From contig NZ_NFJL01000007.1 of the NCBI RefSeq assembly GCF_002159835.1, forward strand, positions 62,001 to 126,000: a DNA stretch of 64,000 nucleotides, given 5' to 3'. Every line of letters starts with the position of its first letter. Position 1 is the first letter of the stretch. Shown one piece after another: positions 48,204 to 56,460 of the stretch. The DNA is from Blautia sp. An249. Its GTDB lineage: Bacteria > Bacillota > Clostridia > Lachnospirales > Lachnospiraceae. The notes below the pieces were generated by a model, which was given only the letters and a program-made list of their open reading frames with translations, did no database searches and had not been told where the DNA came from. The translations under genes were made by a program, and so were the position numbers.

Positions 48204-48219
48204 TGTATTATTTGATACA
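48204..48219. promoter_or_regulatory. Operator-like palindrome A
   Basis: TGTATTATTTGATACA: TGTATTA arms around TT with one mismatch. A perfect ATTGTACAAT palindrome lies just before it at 48193-48202. It is nearer the glycerate-kinase side of the divergent region. Confidence 0.5.
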
Positions 48220-48343
48220 AAAATGTGAGTTTAGTATATTGTAATATATTGCTTAAGTCAATGGATGAGCGAAAAATAATAAAAAAATAGCATTATAAAC
48301 GAAAAATAGTTATAAAATTGTGCGATAAGTAAAAAATAAAAAG

Positions 48344-48377
48344 AATACTTGACGAGTATTCTAATATATTATAAGAT
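48344..48377 (+). promoter_or_regulatory. Probable promoter of the 48447 gene, with overlapping inverted repeat
   Basis: TTGACG at 48349-48354 is followed by a TATAAG/TAAGAT-type -10 about 15-17 bases later. AATACT/AGTATT arms (48344-48360) surround the -35 element. Confidence 0.5.
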
Positions 48378-48383
48378 TAAAAA

Positions 48384-48399
48384 TGTATTAAATAATACA
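48384..48399. promoter_or_regulatory. Operator-like palindrome B
   Basis: TGTATTAAATAATACA: perfect 7-base arms around AA, the same sequence class as palindrome A, placed just downstream of the promoter. The remainder of 48134-48446 is very AT-rich without a gene. Confidence 0.6.
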
Positions 48400-48446
48400 T
48401 AACGTACAGAAGAAGAATGAAAAAATACGAAAAGGAGAGAATGCCC

Positions 48447-49568
48447 ATGGGGAAAAGAACGGAATTTTTATATTTGTCAGAGAAAGATACCATAGAAGCC
48501 GGGGTTCTGGATGTGGAAATGTGTATCGACAATGCTCAGGAAGTATTTAAGCTGTTAAGCATTGGCGATTATCTCATGGGAGGAAGCAGCCATAACAGTC
48601 ATGGGTTAGGGCTGGTTTTTCCGAAAGAGTCTCCCTTCCCCAATATGCCTCTGGCAGGTCCGGATCGCCGCTTTGTGGCCATGCCGGCGTATCTGGGAGG
48701 CGACTTTGATGTCTGCGGAAACAAATGGTATGGATCCAACGCCGCCAATCCGAAAAAGGGTCTCCCGCGTTCTGTACTGACTCTGAATTTAAATGATAAG
48801 GATACAGGAGAACCTCTGGCCTTTCTGTCAGCGAATCTGCTGAGCGCGGCAAGGACAGGAGCTGTTCCGGGAGTAGCGGCCCGGTATTTGGCCAGAAAAG
48901 ATTCTGAGACGGTGGCGGTTCTGGGGTGCGGACAGATCAATCGCTCCTGTCTGAGAAATATCCTGTCCCAGCTTCCGAAGGTGAAGAATATTGTCTGCTA
49001 CGATATTTTTGAAACTGCATCCAAAAAGTATCTGGACTGGGCCAGGGAGGAGCTGAAGGTGGATGGCCGTACCACAATGGACGTGCAGGACGCTTTAAAG
49101 GACGCGGATGTGGTTACAGTGGCTGCCTCCCGCCTGAAACCTCTTTATATAAAAGATGAGTGGCTGAAAGAAGGGGTGACGCTTCTGATTACCGGTCCGG
49201 TGCAGACCGATGCTTCTTACTGGATGAGCACCAATTTAATTTATGACAATACAAAGCTTCATGAAACCTATGTGCAGGAAGCGGTGGAGTCCGGCGATAA
49301 GGAACAGTATTATGACGGGGTTATCGGAGGGCCTATATATCGTCTCATTGACGCCGGAAAAATGCCGAAACTGCAGGATTCCGTAAGTCTCGGGGATGTG
49401 ATCCTGGGACAGAAGGAAGGGAGGAAATCAGAAAAAGAAAGAGTGACTTTTGTGGCATGCGGAATGGCTGCTTTCGATGTTGGGCTTGGATATGCCCTGT
49501 ATCAGAAAGCTCTGGAGAAAGGAATCGGAACGAAATTATTACTCTGGGATTCCCCTTTCCAGGCATAA
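48447..49568 (+). CDS. Ornithine cyclodeaminase/mu-crystallin family enzyme
   Basis: NAD(P)-binding enzyme family that includes ornithine cyclodeaminase, alanine dehydrogenase and ketimine reductases. 373 residues. ANLLSAARTGAVPGVAARYL near 130-150 is the family substrate/Arg block, followed by the Rossmann loop VAVLGCGQINRSC. The C-terminal part has GDVILGQKEGR. The ATG at 48447 lies 9 bases from AAGGAG; ATGs at 48417 and 48441 are in-frame alternatives. Some databases label close relatives tyramine oxidase subunit B, which I cannot verify here. First gene of the TRAP cluster. Confidence 0.82.
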   Translation: MGKRTEFLYLSEKDTIEAGVLDVEMCIDNAQEVFKLLSIGDYLMGGSSHNSHGLGLVFPKESPFPNMPLAGPDRRFVAMPAYLGGDFDVCGNKWYGSNAANPKKGLPRSVLTLNLNDKDTGEPLAFLSANLLSAARTGAVPGVAARYLARKDSETVAVLGCGQINRSCLRNILSQLPKVKNIVCYDIFETASKKYLDWAREELKVDGRTTMDVQDALKDADVVTVAASRLKPLYIKDEWLKEGVTLLITGPVQTDASYWMSTNLIYDNTKLHETYVQEAVESGDKEQYYDGVIGGPIYRLIDAGKMPKLQDSVSLGDVILGQKEGRKSEKERVTFVACGMAAFDVGLGYALYQKALEKGIGTKLLLWDSPFQA

Positions 49569-49617
49569 GGAAAGAGTCTGGAAAGAAGGTTAACGGAAAG
49601 GAAAAGGAGGAGGACCT

Positions 49618-50670
49618 ATGAAGAAAAAGTTGAAAAACAAGATCATAACAGGAGGACTGCTTATCTTCTGTATTCTGGCATCCGGCCTGGCCGGCTGTGG
49701 GGTTGAAAGAAGTGAGGAAGGCGAAGAAACGGCTGCTGTTGGTGAAACGGAAACTTCGTCCGATGCGGAAGTATCTCTGAGTTTTGCCCATAATGTGGCG
49801 GTAGGCGGTGCGGAAGACCAGGCCATTGCCCGTTTTGCAGACCGGGTAAAGGAACTGTCAGACGGAAAAATGGAAATTGTAGTATACGGAAGCGGTCAGC
49901 TTGGAAATGAGAGGGACTTAATTGAAGGCGTGCAGCTTGGAACCATTGATATGGCTATGAATACTTCCGCCTACCTTTCTAATCTGGTTCCTCAGTTCGG
50001 TATGCTGGATCTTCCATTTTTATATGAAGATTATGAGGATGTCAGAGCAAAACTGGAAGGGGAACCGGGAGAAGAACTGAAGGAAAAAATGGTTGAGGAA
50101 CAGGGGATTCGTGTCCTGGATTACTGGAATTCCGGGTTCCGTGTGATGATGACCAAAAGCGCCCCTATTCATTCAGCCTCCGATTTAAAAGGAAGAAATA
50201 TGAGAGCCCCGGAAGTAGATGTTTATGTGGATATGTTTAAGGCTCTGGGAGCAAACGCCACACCCATACCCTTTGGCGAGGTTTATACTTCCATACAGAC
50301 AGGAGTCGTTGACGGCGTAGAGGTATGTGCGGAAGAAATGTATACCATGAAGTTTTATGAGGTTGGAAAATACATAGCAGTTACCAATCATATCTTCAGT
50401 TCCCAGATTCCGGTCATTAATGAGGATGTTTATCAGGGGCTGACGGAAGAGCAAAGAGAAATCCTGGATCAGGCCATGAGTGAAGCCACTGACTGGGAAT
50501 GGGAGTACTTTATGGAAGCGGATGCGGAAGCGTTAAAAGAGATGGAGGCGGAAGGAATTGAGATTACCTATCCGGAACGTCAGGAGTTTATGGATGCATG
50601 TGCGTCTATGAAAGAGGAATATGCAGAGAAATACGACGCGAAGGATTTACTGGAGAAACTGGATGCCTGA
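49618..50670 (+). CDS. TRAP transporter substrate-binding lipoprotein (DctP family)
   Basis: Extracytoplasmic binding component of a tripartite carboxylate transporter. 350 residues with lipobox LAGC (Cys27) and an acidic linker to about residue 52. The DctP domain has LGNERDLIEGVQLGTIDMAM near 98-117, the segment YWNSGFRVMM containing the conserved carboxylate-binding Arg, and LKGRNMRAPEVDVYVDMFKA. This arginine points to an organic-acid ligand. AAAGGAGGAGG precedes the ATG. It is followed by dctQ and dctM in the usual order. Confidence 0.93.
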   Translation: MKKKLKNKIITGGLLIFCILASGLAGCGVERSEEGEETAAVGETETSSDAEVSLSFAHNVAVGGAEDQAIARFADRVKELSDGKMEIVVYGSGQLGNERDLIEGVQLGTIDMAMNTSAYLSNLVPQFGMLDLPFLYEDYEDVRAKLEGEPGEELKEKMVEEQGIRVLDYWNSGFRVMMTKSAPIHSASDLKGRNMRAPEVDVYVDMFKALGANATPIPFGEVYTSIQTGVVDGVEVCAEEMYTMKFYEVGKYIAVTNHIFSSQIPVINEDVYQGLTEEQREILDQAMSEATDWEWEYFMEADAEALKEMEAEGIEITYPERQEFMDACASMKEEYAEKYDAKDLLEKLDA

Positions 50671-50705
50671 GAAAGAACGAAGACGGTAGTTAGGAGGGAT
50701 GTCTG

Positions 50706-51230
50706 TTGAGTGAAGCTGCCATGAAAAGGATTGATAAAGGCATGCTCAGGCTGAAGCAGGCCATAGAGTGGATAATTTTCTTGCTTTTTATTGTTGTGGT
50801 ACTTTCCGGTTTTGTGCAGGTAATCGGCCGGGAGTTTCTTCACAAGTCGTTTATCTGGAGCGAAGAACTGTGCCGTTATGCCGGGGTCTGGCTTGTTATG
50901 CTGGGAACCGCTGTGCTTTTCGGGAGTGATTCTCATATTTGTCTGGACTATTTTCTTCTGAAATTTCCGGAAAAAGTCCAGAAGTGCATTATGCTGGTAA
51001 ACTATGTGGTTATGATTTTTACTATGGGATGGTTTTCTTACTACACCATTGTCATGATACAGGGGACGGGAACAACGCCATCTCCTGCGTTGGGAGTGCC
51101 TATGGGAATTATTTATCTCTGTCTGGTTTTGTGCGGGATTTTTTCTATTGTATTTCTGCTTTATTCGGCAGTGAAATATTATTTTTACCCAAAATCTGAG
51201 GCAGAAGAGGAAGGAGGGGATACCAGGTGA
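50706..51230 (+). CDS. TRAP transporter small membrane subunit (DctQ family)
   Basis: Four-helix membrane partner of DctM. 174 residues with helices near 20-45, 58-78, 97-117 and 133-158, and the DctQ-type motif FIWSEELCRYAGVWLVMLGTA-like block. TTG at 50706 is placed 8 or so bases after GGAGGG; the ATG at 50721 is an alternative. The stop codon overlaps the dctM GTG. Confidence 0.9.
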   Translation: MSEAAMKRIDKGMLRLKQAIEWIIFLLFIVVVLSGFVQVIGREFLHKSFIWSEELCRYAGVWLVMLGTAVLFGSDSHICLDYFLLKFPEKVQKCIMLVNYVVMIFTMGWFSYYTIVMIQGTGTTPSPALGVPMGIIYLCLVLCGIFSIVFLLYSAVKYYFYPKSEAEEEGGDTR

Positions 51231-52501
51231 CCATAGCAATTCTGGTAATTGTATTTTTTGTTTTTCTGTTCCTGGGAATGCCCATTGGAGCTGCCCTTGG
51301 CATTTCTTCCATTTTATCTCTTTTGTCGGCAGATCTGCCGGGGATCCTTTTATCCCAGCGGACGTTTGTGCAGTTGGACGCCTTTTCTCTGATGGCGGTG
51401 CCGATTTTCATTCTGGCAGGAGAGGTAATGGCCTCTGCCGGAATTACCAAGAAAATTGTAGAATTTGCTTCTTCCCTGGTAGGTCATTTAACGGCCGGCC
51501 TGGCTCAGACCAGTATTCTGGGAGCCATGCTGATGGCCGGGATTTCCGGCTCCGCAGCGGCCGATGCCTCTGCTCTCGGGGGAATGTTGATTCCGGCTAT
51601 GAAGGACGAAGGGTATGATGATGATTTTGCGGCGGCAGTGATTGCCTCCTCCAATGTAATCGGCCCCATTATTCCGCCCAGTATTATGATGATTATCTAT
51701 GGTTCCATGACCAGCGTCTCCATTGGAGATATGTTTGTGGGAGGCGTAGTTCCGGGAATCTGCTTCGGTCTTGCCCTGATGGTGATTACCTATCTGATTT
51801 CCAGAAAGAGAAATATTCCGAAGAAAAAACGTGCCACCCTGAAAGAAATCTGGGCAGCTTTCCGAAAGGCGATCTGGGCGCTGCTGACTCCGGTGATTAT
51901 TGTGGGCGGAATTTTATCAGGAATGTTCACTCCTACGGAGTCAGGAGTTATGGCTGTGGTTTATGCCCTTGCGGTGGGACTCATAAGCAGAACCATTAAA
52001 CTGAAAGATATAAAACCCATTGTAATACGGGCGGCTTACGCCACCACAACGCCCATGTTTCTGATAGGAATCTCTTCGGTTTTCGGATGGATACTGGCCC
52101 GCAATAATTTCCCGGTAATGGCCGGAAATCTTTTAAGTTCCATTACCACCAACCCCTGTATTTTTATTCTGATTATCTGGGCCTTTTATCTGTTCATCGG
52201 CTGCTTTATGGAGGATACGGCGGCAATGATTATTTTAACGCCGGTTCTGGCGCCTATCGCCGCATCCTATGGCTTTGATCCTGTTCATTTCGGCGTCTTT
52301 ACCGTTGTGACTCTGCTCATTGGATGCGTGACTCCTCCGGTGGGAATGCTGTTGTTTATTACAAGTTCCATTGCGGAGATTAAACTGGCAAAACTGTATA
52401 AAACCATTGTACCCTTTGCGGTGACGCTGGCGCTGATTGCCCTTGTGATGGGGCTGGTTCCCCAGATGGTAACCCTGCTGCCTTCCGTTATTCACGGATA
52501 A
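51227..52501 (+). CDS. TRAP transporter large permease (DctM family)
   Basis: Ion-coupled permease of the TRAP system. 424 residues, about 12 helices, with conserved GMPIGAALGISSI near 20, AGISGSAAADASALGGMLIPAM near 105 and SNVIGPIIPPSIMMIIYG near 140. The GTG start overlaps the dctQ stop (GTGA). With dctP and dctQ it makes a complete TRAP transporter, normally driven by Na+. Confidence 0.95.
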   Translation: MTIAILVIVFFVFLFLGMPIGAALGISSILSLLSADLPGILLSQRTFVQLDAFSLMAVPIFILAGEVMASAGITKKIVEFASSLVGHLTAGLAQTSILGAMLMAGISGSAAADASALGGMLIPAMKDEGYDDDFAAAVIASSNVIGPIIPPSIMMIIYGSMTSVSIGDMFVGGVVPGICFGLALMVITYLISRKRNIPKKKRATLKEIWAAFRKAIWALLTPVIIVGGILSGMFTPTESGVMAVVYALAVGLISRTIKLKDIKPIVIRAAYATTTPMFLIGISSVFGWILARNNFPVMAGNLLSSITTNPCIFILIIWAFYLFIGCFMEDTAAMIILTPVLAPIAASYGFDPVHFGVFTVVTLLIGCVTPPVGMLLFITSSIAEIKLAKLYKTIVPFAVTLALIALVMGLVPQMVTLLPSVIHG

Positions 52502-52563
52502 GGAAATACCCTAAGGGCCTGGATGCCATTGGGCAGAAATAAGGAAAGGAAAGGAGAGCGGAT

Positions 52564-53751
52564 ATGACGCATGAGGAAATGATTTACCGGGCGATTCGGG
52601 GAGAAGACTTAAAGGAGTTGCCCTTCGTACCGAGACTGGATTTGTGGTATCAGGGAAATAAACTGCAGAATACCCTCCCGGACAAATATAAAAATGCCTC
52701 TTTAGTGGAAATTCTGGATGATTTGGGACTGGGTTATCACTGTGTGGTACCTGATTTCAGTACGGTAGAGTCCCTGGAAGACTATGCAGATGTGGGACTG
52801 GGGATTCACCGGACCCAATCTGTGTTTTACACAGTGGAATTTGATGTGGAAAGAAAAGTGGAACAGGACGGACCGAAAATCAACACCGTTTATCACACCC
52901 CTTACGGAGATTTAACGACCCAGATTCACTATGACGAACAAATGCGGCTTTCGGGAATTACCCAGCCTCTGGTGACTAAGTTTGCTATTCAGGAGGAAGA
53001 GGATTACCAAAAGCTGGCCTATATTTTTGAACGGGGAAGGGTGAAACCCAGATATGAATACTACGACCGGCTGAAAGAGAAAATCGGTGACCGGGGGCCT
53101 GTGGTGGGATTCCAGTACGAGGGAGGTTCCCCCATGCACGCGCTGTTAAAGGAGATGACGCCCTTTGAAACCTTCTGGTACAATACAGTGGACTGTCCGG
53201 AGCTTATGGAGGGCGCCTGTGAGAGCATCCGGAAACTGTTAAGGGAGATTCTGATGGTGATGGCCGACTCTCCCTGTGAGATTTTATATGTGGGGGCAAA
53301 TTACGATTCTATGTCTACCAACCCCAGGTTTTTCCGGGACTTTATTACAGAAGAGCTGAAATGGAGTTCTCAGTATCTCCATAGTAAAGGGAAACTTCTG
53401 CTGACTCATACCGACGGAGACAATACAGGGCTGCTGGAGGAATATGTGAAAGCAGAGGTTGATGTGGCAGATTCCATCTGTCCGGCGCCCATGACGAAAC
53501 AAAGTCTGGGAGAAATCCGGGAAGCTTTTGGCGGTAAAATTGCTATCTGGGGAGGAATTGCGGCCATCAGTGTTCTGGAGGACAGTATGACTGATTATGA
53601 GTTTGAGAAATATCTGGATAAAACTCTGGAAGCGGCAGGAGACGGTCGGCGGCTGATTTTGTCCATTGCGGATTCCACACCTCCGGCGGCCAAATTTGAC
53701 CGGCTGCTGACTATTATGAAGAAAGTAAAAGAATTCGGGGCGGTAAAATAA
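52564..53751 (+). CDS. URO-D/MtaA-family protein
   Basis: Uroporphyrinogen-decarboxylase-fold protein. In anaerobes many such proteins are corrinoid or methyl-CoM-type methyltransferases (MtaA, MtbA, CmuA) rather than haem enzymes. 395 residues, TIM barrel. The zinc motif of MtaA is H-x-C with a distant Cys; here the equivalent position reads THTDGD and a single Cys follows in ADSICPAP, so the H-x-C pair is not intact. GGAGAGCGGAT precedes the ATG. It ends the TRAP cluster and is followed by a terminator. Substrate unknown. Confidence 0.82.
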   Translation: MTHEEMIYRAIRGEDLKELPFVPRLDLWYQGNKLQNTLPDKYKNASLVEILDDLGLGYHCVVPDFSTVESLEDYADVGLGIHRTQSVFYTVEFDVERKVEQDGPKINTVYHTPYGDLTTQIHYDEQMRLSGITQPLVTKFAIQEEEDYQKLAYIFERGRVKPRYEYYDRLKEKIGDRGPVVGFQYEGGSPMHALLKEMTPFETFWYNTVDCPELMEGACESIRKLLREILMVMADSPCEILYVGANYDSMSTNPRFFRDFITEELKWSSQYLHSKGKLLLTHTDGDNTGLLEEYVKAEVDVADSICPAPMTKQSLGEIREAFGGKIAIWGGIAAISVLEDSMTDYEFEKYLDKTLEAAGDGRRLILSIADSTPPAAKFDRLLTIMKKVKEFGAVK

Positions 53752-53768
53752 GAAGATAAGACCGGTCG

Positions 53769-53804
53769 GCGGTGATGGCTGTTTCAGCAGTCATCACCGT
53801 TTTT
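53769..53804. terminator. Terminator after the TRAP cluster
   Basis: CGGTGATGGCTG and CAGTCATCACCG pair and are followed by TTTTT. It lies between convergent genes. Confidence 0.88.
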
Positions 53805-53815
53805 AGGGAAGAGGT

Positions 53816-54664
53816 TTAAAGACCCAGATAAAATCCCTGACTGAGAATGGTTTCTGTGCGTTCCAGCATTTTACGGGATTCTTCCGGATTGGCCTGCGCA
53901 ATGGCTGCAATGAGAAAGTTGGTCAGGCACAGGGGCGCTGCGTAAGAGTTTTTGTAATAGACGCTGGAGATGGTGCAGGGCAGCAGGACATCTCCGTAGC
54001 CGGTAACGGAAGTGATGTTCTGGCTGGTGATGAGAATGATTTTCACTCCGCAGCTTCGGAACCAGGAGAGCATGGTGGTGGCAGTTTTTGAGTACCGGGG
54101 AAACAGGTAAGCGATGCAGACGTCTCCCGGCTGGGCGAAATTAATCTCCTCTGGGTAAATCATTCCTGTGGAGGAAATCAGGTGCACGTTGGGTTTGATT
54201 TCTCCGATTCGGGAGGCCAGATAATGGGCAATGGAAAAGGAAGCCCGCATCCCCAGTACGAAGAGGTTTTTCGCCTGGGAAATCAGTTGGATGGCCTGTT
54301 CCAGATCTTCGTCTTTTTGCAGGGAGAGGGTCTTATTGATGTTGTTCAGATCGTTGGAAAAGGATTGCTGGAGAAGCTGGTTTTTGGGAATCTGCAGATT
54401 CGTCTTATCGAAACGATCCGGCAGAGCCACTTTGGTTCGTATATTATCCTGAATATCTTTCTGCATATCGCTGTAGCCGTGATAGCCGAGTACCCGGGAG
54501 AAACGGATGACCGTAGTGGTGCTTACGCCGATTTTTTCGGCCAGATCTTCCAGGGTATCAAAGGCGATGTTATCCTGATTGTCGAGCAGATAATTGGCGA
54601 TGGATTTCTGGGAATGGGTGAAAGAATCATAGTTCTCTGTGAGTTTCTGAAAAAAATTATCCAT
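53816..54664 (-). CDS. RpiR-family transcriptional regulator
   Basis: 282 residues. The N-terminal HTH_6 domain (DNFFQKLTENYDSFTHSQKS, then LAEKIGVSTTTVIRFSRVLG) is followed by a C-terminal SIS domain (about 125-255, LFVLGMRASFSIAHYLASRI) that binds phosphosugars in the family. The ATG at 54664 has AGGAGG upstream; the ATG at 54682 is upstream of that site. Convergent with the TRAP cluster, which it may regulate. Its own promoter is at 54697-54725. Confidence 0.92.
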   Translation of the reverse strand: MDNFFQKLTENYDSFTHSQKSIANYLLDNQDNIAFDTLEDLAEKIGVSTTTVIRFSRVLGYHGYSDMQKDIQDNIRTKVALPDRFDKTNLQIPKNQLLQQSFSNDLNNINKTLSLQKDEDLEQAIQLISQAKNLFVLGMRASFSIAHYLASRIGEIKPNVHLISSTGMIYPEEINFAQPGDVCIAYLFPRYSKTATTMLSWFRSCGVKIILITSQNITSVTGYGDVLLPCTISSVYYKNSYAAPLCLTNFLIAAIAQANPEESRKMLERTETILSQGFYLGL

Positions 54665-54696
54665 GAAGAACCTCCTGTTCACTGGTGTATTTTCCT

Positions 54697-54725
54697 ATTC
54701 TAACATTTTTGAAAAGGATAAGCAA
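54697..54725 (-). promoter_or_regulatory. Promoter of the RpiR gene
   Basis: On the minus strand, TTGCTT (54720-54725), a 17-base spacer and TAGAAT (54697-54702). Confidence 0.65.
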
Positions 54726-54778
54726 TTCCCCGGGATGAAGTTGCGGGAAGGTCTTGTCTGTACAGAAACGCAAAAAAT

Positions 54779-54787
54779 TGGTATAAT
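54779..54787 (+). promoter_or_regulatory. Extended -10 promoter of the GntR gene
   Basis: TGGTATAAT about 22 bases before the GTG start codon. No well-placed -35 element is evident. Confidence 0.6.
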
Positions 54788-54808
54788 CTGGAAGGGAGGG
54801 ATAAAACT

Positions 54809-55477
54809 GTGAACTTACCGGAAATTCGTGAGATGAAAGGTTCTGCCAGGAACCAGATTTATGAAAATATGAAGCAATGGATCATTGAGGGAACATTAAA
54901 GCCGGGAGAGAAAATTTCCGACTTTGACATTGCGTCCCATTTCCATGTGAGCCGCACGCCGGTAAGGGAGGCATTTCAGCAGCTGGAAATGCAGAAACTG
55001 ATCCGTTCCTATCCGGGAAAAGCCACCTTTGTCACAGAGATGGAGACGGAAAATATCGGGCAGTGGTATCTGCCGATGATAAGCCTTCAGCAGCTTGCGG
55101 CCTCCATGGCTGTGGAAAAGGTGACAGAAGAACAGATTTTGCAGCTAAAGGAGAAGGGCGAAGTCTTTTCCCGTCTTGTGGAAAGCAGGGGGGAGCCTAT
55201 GGAACTTCTCCAGGCAGACAGAGACTTTCATGAATATATTCTGGAGATTGCGGGAAACGATTATATTATTGATTTCTGCAATACTCTCTGGACGCACATT
55301 CTGCGTCTGGAATACCGGTTTTTTAAGGAAACGGCTACTCTGGAAGAATCAGTCTGGGATCATCAGGAGCTGATTAAGGATTTGGAAATCCGGGACAGTT
55401 TTACCATTTCCATGATTACGAAAAGACACTGGGAGAGAACAGCCATGGAAATTGAATTTATAAACCGTTTGGGCTGA
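54809..55477 (+). CDS. GntR-family regulator with FCD domain
   Basis: 222 residues. Winged helix at about 13-75 (GEKISDFDIASHFHVSRTPVREAFQQLE is the typical GntR recognition block), followed by an all-helical FCD effector domain with metal-ligand-type DRDFHEYIL near 131. FCD regulators usually respond to carboxylic acids or amino acids. The GTG start at 54809 follows GGGAGGG. It is adjacent to the TRAP/RpiR region and could share control of it; the operator is unproven. Confidence 0.92.
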   Translation: MNLPEIREMKGSARNQIYENMKQWIIEGTLKPGEKISDFDIASHFHVSRTPVREAFQQLEMQKLIRSYPGKATFVTEMETENIGQWYLPMISLQQLAASMAVEKVTEEQILQLKEKGEVFSRLVESRGEPMELLQADRDFHEYILEIAGNDYIIDFCNTLWTHILRLEYRFFKETATLEESVWDHQELIKDLEIRDSFTISMITKRHWERTAMEIEFINRLG

Positions 55478-55514
55478 GGATACGCCGTAGCCTTGGAGGA
55501 TTGGCAAAAAGCTC

Positions 55515-55543
55515 TTGCAAACCGGAAGGGAAAAGAATATAAT
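55515..55543 (+). promoter_or_regulatory. Promoter of ribU
   Basis: TTGCAA, a 17-base spacer and a perfect TATAAT, immediately upstream of the FMN riboswitch. Confidence 0.8.
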
Positions 55544-55562
55544 AAAAACAAATAAAAGAAAA

Positions 55563-55681
55563 TTCTTCGGGGCAGGGTGCAATTCCCTACCGGCGGTAAA
55601 GTCCGCGACCCGCGAAAGCGGCTGATTTGGTGAGATTCCAAAACCGACAGTACAGTCTGGATGAGAGAAGAAATTAAGAAG
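55563..55681 (+). ncRNA. FMN riboswitch (RFN element)
   Basis: Conserved RFN blocks in order: TTCGGGGCAGGGTGCAATTC, CCTACCGGCGGTAAAGTC, CGCGACCCGCGAAAGCGG, GATTTGGTGAGATTCC, AAACCGACAGTACAGTC and GGATGAGAGAAGA. The outer TTCTTC/GAAGAA arms close P1. It controls the downstream riboflavin transporter gene through the terminator at 55694. Confidence 0.96.
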
Positions 55682-55693
55682 CCAGAACTTCCT

Positions 55694-55722
55694 GATCCCC
55701 GTTGTTTCGGGGATCTTTTATT
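55694..55722 (+). terminator. Riboswitch terminator
   Basis: GATCCCC and GGGGATC pair around GTTGTTTC and are followed by TTTTA. Formation would depend on FMN binding. Confidence 0.88.
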
Positions 55723-55815
55723 ATGTAACAGAATTATAACTGGCTTTTCCAATAAATTCACTCAAAGAATTTCCTTTTATTTCTGTATAATAAAAATGAA
55801 AAAGGAGAGAATGAC

Positions 55816-56451
55816 ATGAGTGAGCAAGTGATTCGAAGACAACAGGAAATGAACAGAAGTAAACTGCGTACCCTTGTGCAGGTGGGCATGCTGGGTGCGG
55901 CCGCAGGCGTTTTAATGAATTTTGAATTTCCGATTCCGGTTCTGGCGCCGCCTTTTTATCAGATGGACTTTTCAGAGATTCCGGTTCTGGTGGGGGCCTT
56001 TGCCATGGGGCCTGTGGCGGGGATGCTGATTGAACTGATTAAAATCCTTCTGCACTTTGTACTTCATGGCAGTACCACAGCGGGGGTGGGAGAATTTGCC
56101 AACTTTGTTATGGGCTGTGCCTTTCTGATTCCGGCAGGCATGATTTACCGGTATCATCACAGGAAGACCAGAACCCACGCCCTTGTGGGAATGGCGGCGG
56201 GTACGATCTCCATGACGGTCGTAGCGTGCTTTGTAAACGTTTTTGTGATGCTGCCGTTGTATGGGAAAGCTTTTGGTATGCCGGTTGAGGCTTTTGTTGA
56301 AATGGGAACAGCCGTGCAGGGCGTGGTGCACAACCTGTTTACTTTTGCCGTATTTATTATCGCTCCCTTTAATCTGTTTAAGGGAATTGTGATTTCTGTG
56401 ATTGTTACATTAATTTATAAGAGAATCCGCGTGGTTTTGCGGGGAGATTGA
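55816..56451 (+). CDS. ribU: Riboflavin ECF transporter S component
   Basis: Membrane specificity subunit that captures riboflavin for an energy-coupling-factor transporter; EcfA/A'/T are encoded elsewhere. 211 residues with six hydrophobic helices, and RibU-type segments DFSEIPVLVGAFAMGPVAG near 55-73 and LLHFVLHGSTTAGVGEFANF near 80-99. AAAGGAGAG precedes the ATG at 55816. The FMN riboswitch upstream independently supports riboflavin as the substrate. The NUDIX gene follows after 9 bases. Confidence 0.94.
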   Translation: MSEQVIRRQQEMNRSKLRTLVQVGMLGAAAGVLMNFEFPIPVLAPPFYQMDFSEIPVLVGAFAMGPVAGMLIELIKILLHFVLHGSTTAGVGEFANFVMGCAFLIPAGMIYRYHHRKTRTHALVGMAAGTISMTVVACFVNVFVMLPLYGKAFGMPVEAFVEMGTAVQGVVHNLFTFAVFIIAPFNLFKGIVISVIVTLIYKRIRVVLRGD

Positions 56452-56460
56452 GGTTAGAAA

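Noticed and set aside
48134-48446. Possible replication origin or phage attachment site, because of high AT content and palindromes
   Set aside because: There are no DnaA-box clusters, dnaA/dnaN genes, integrase or tRNA nearby; the palindromes fit operators better.
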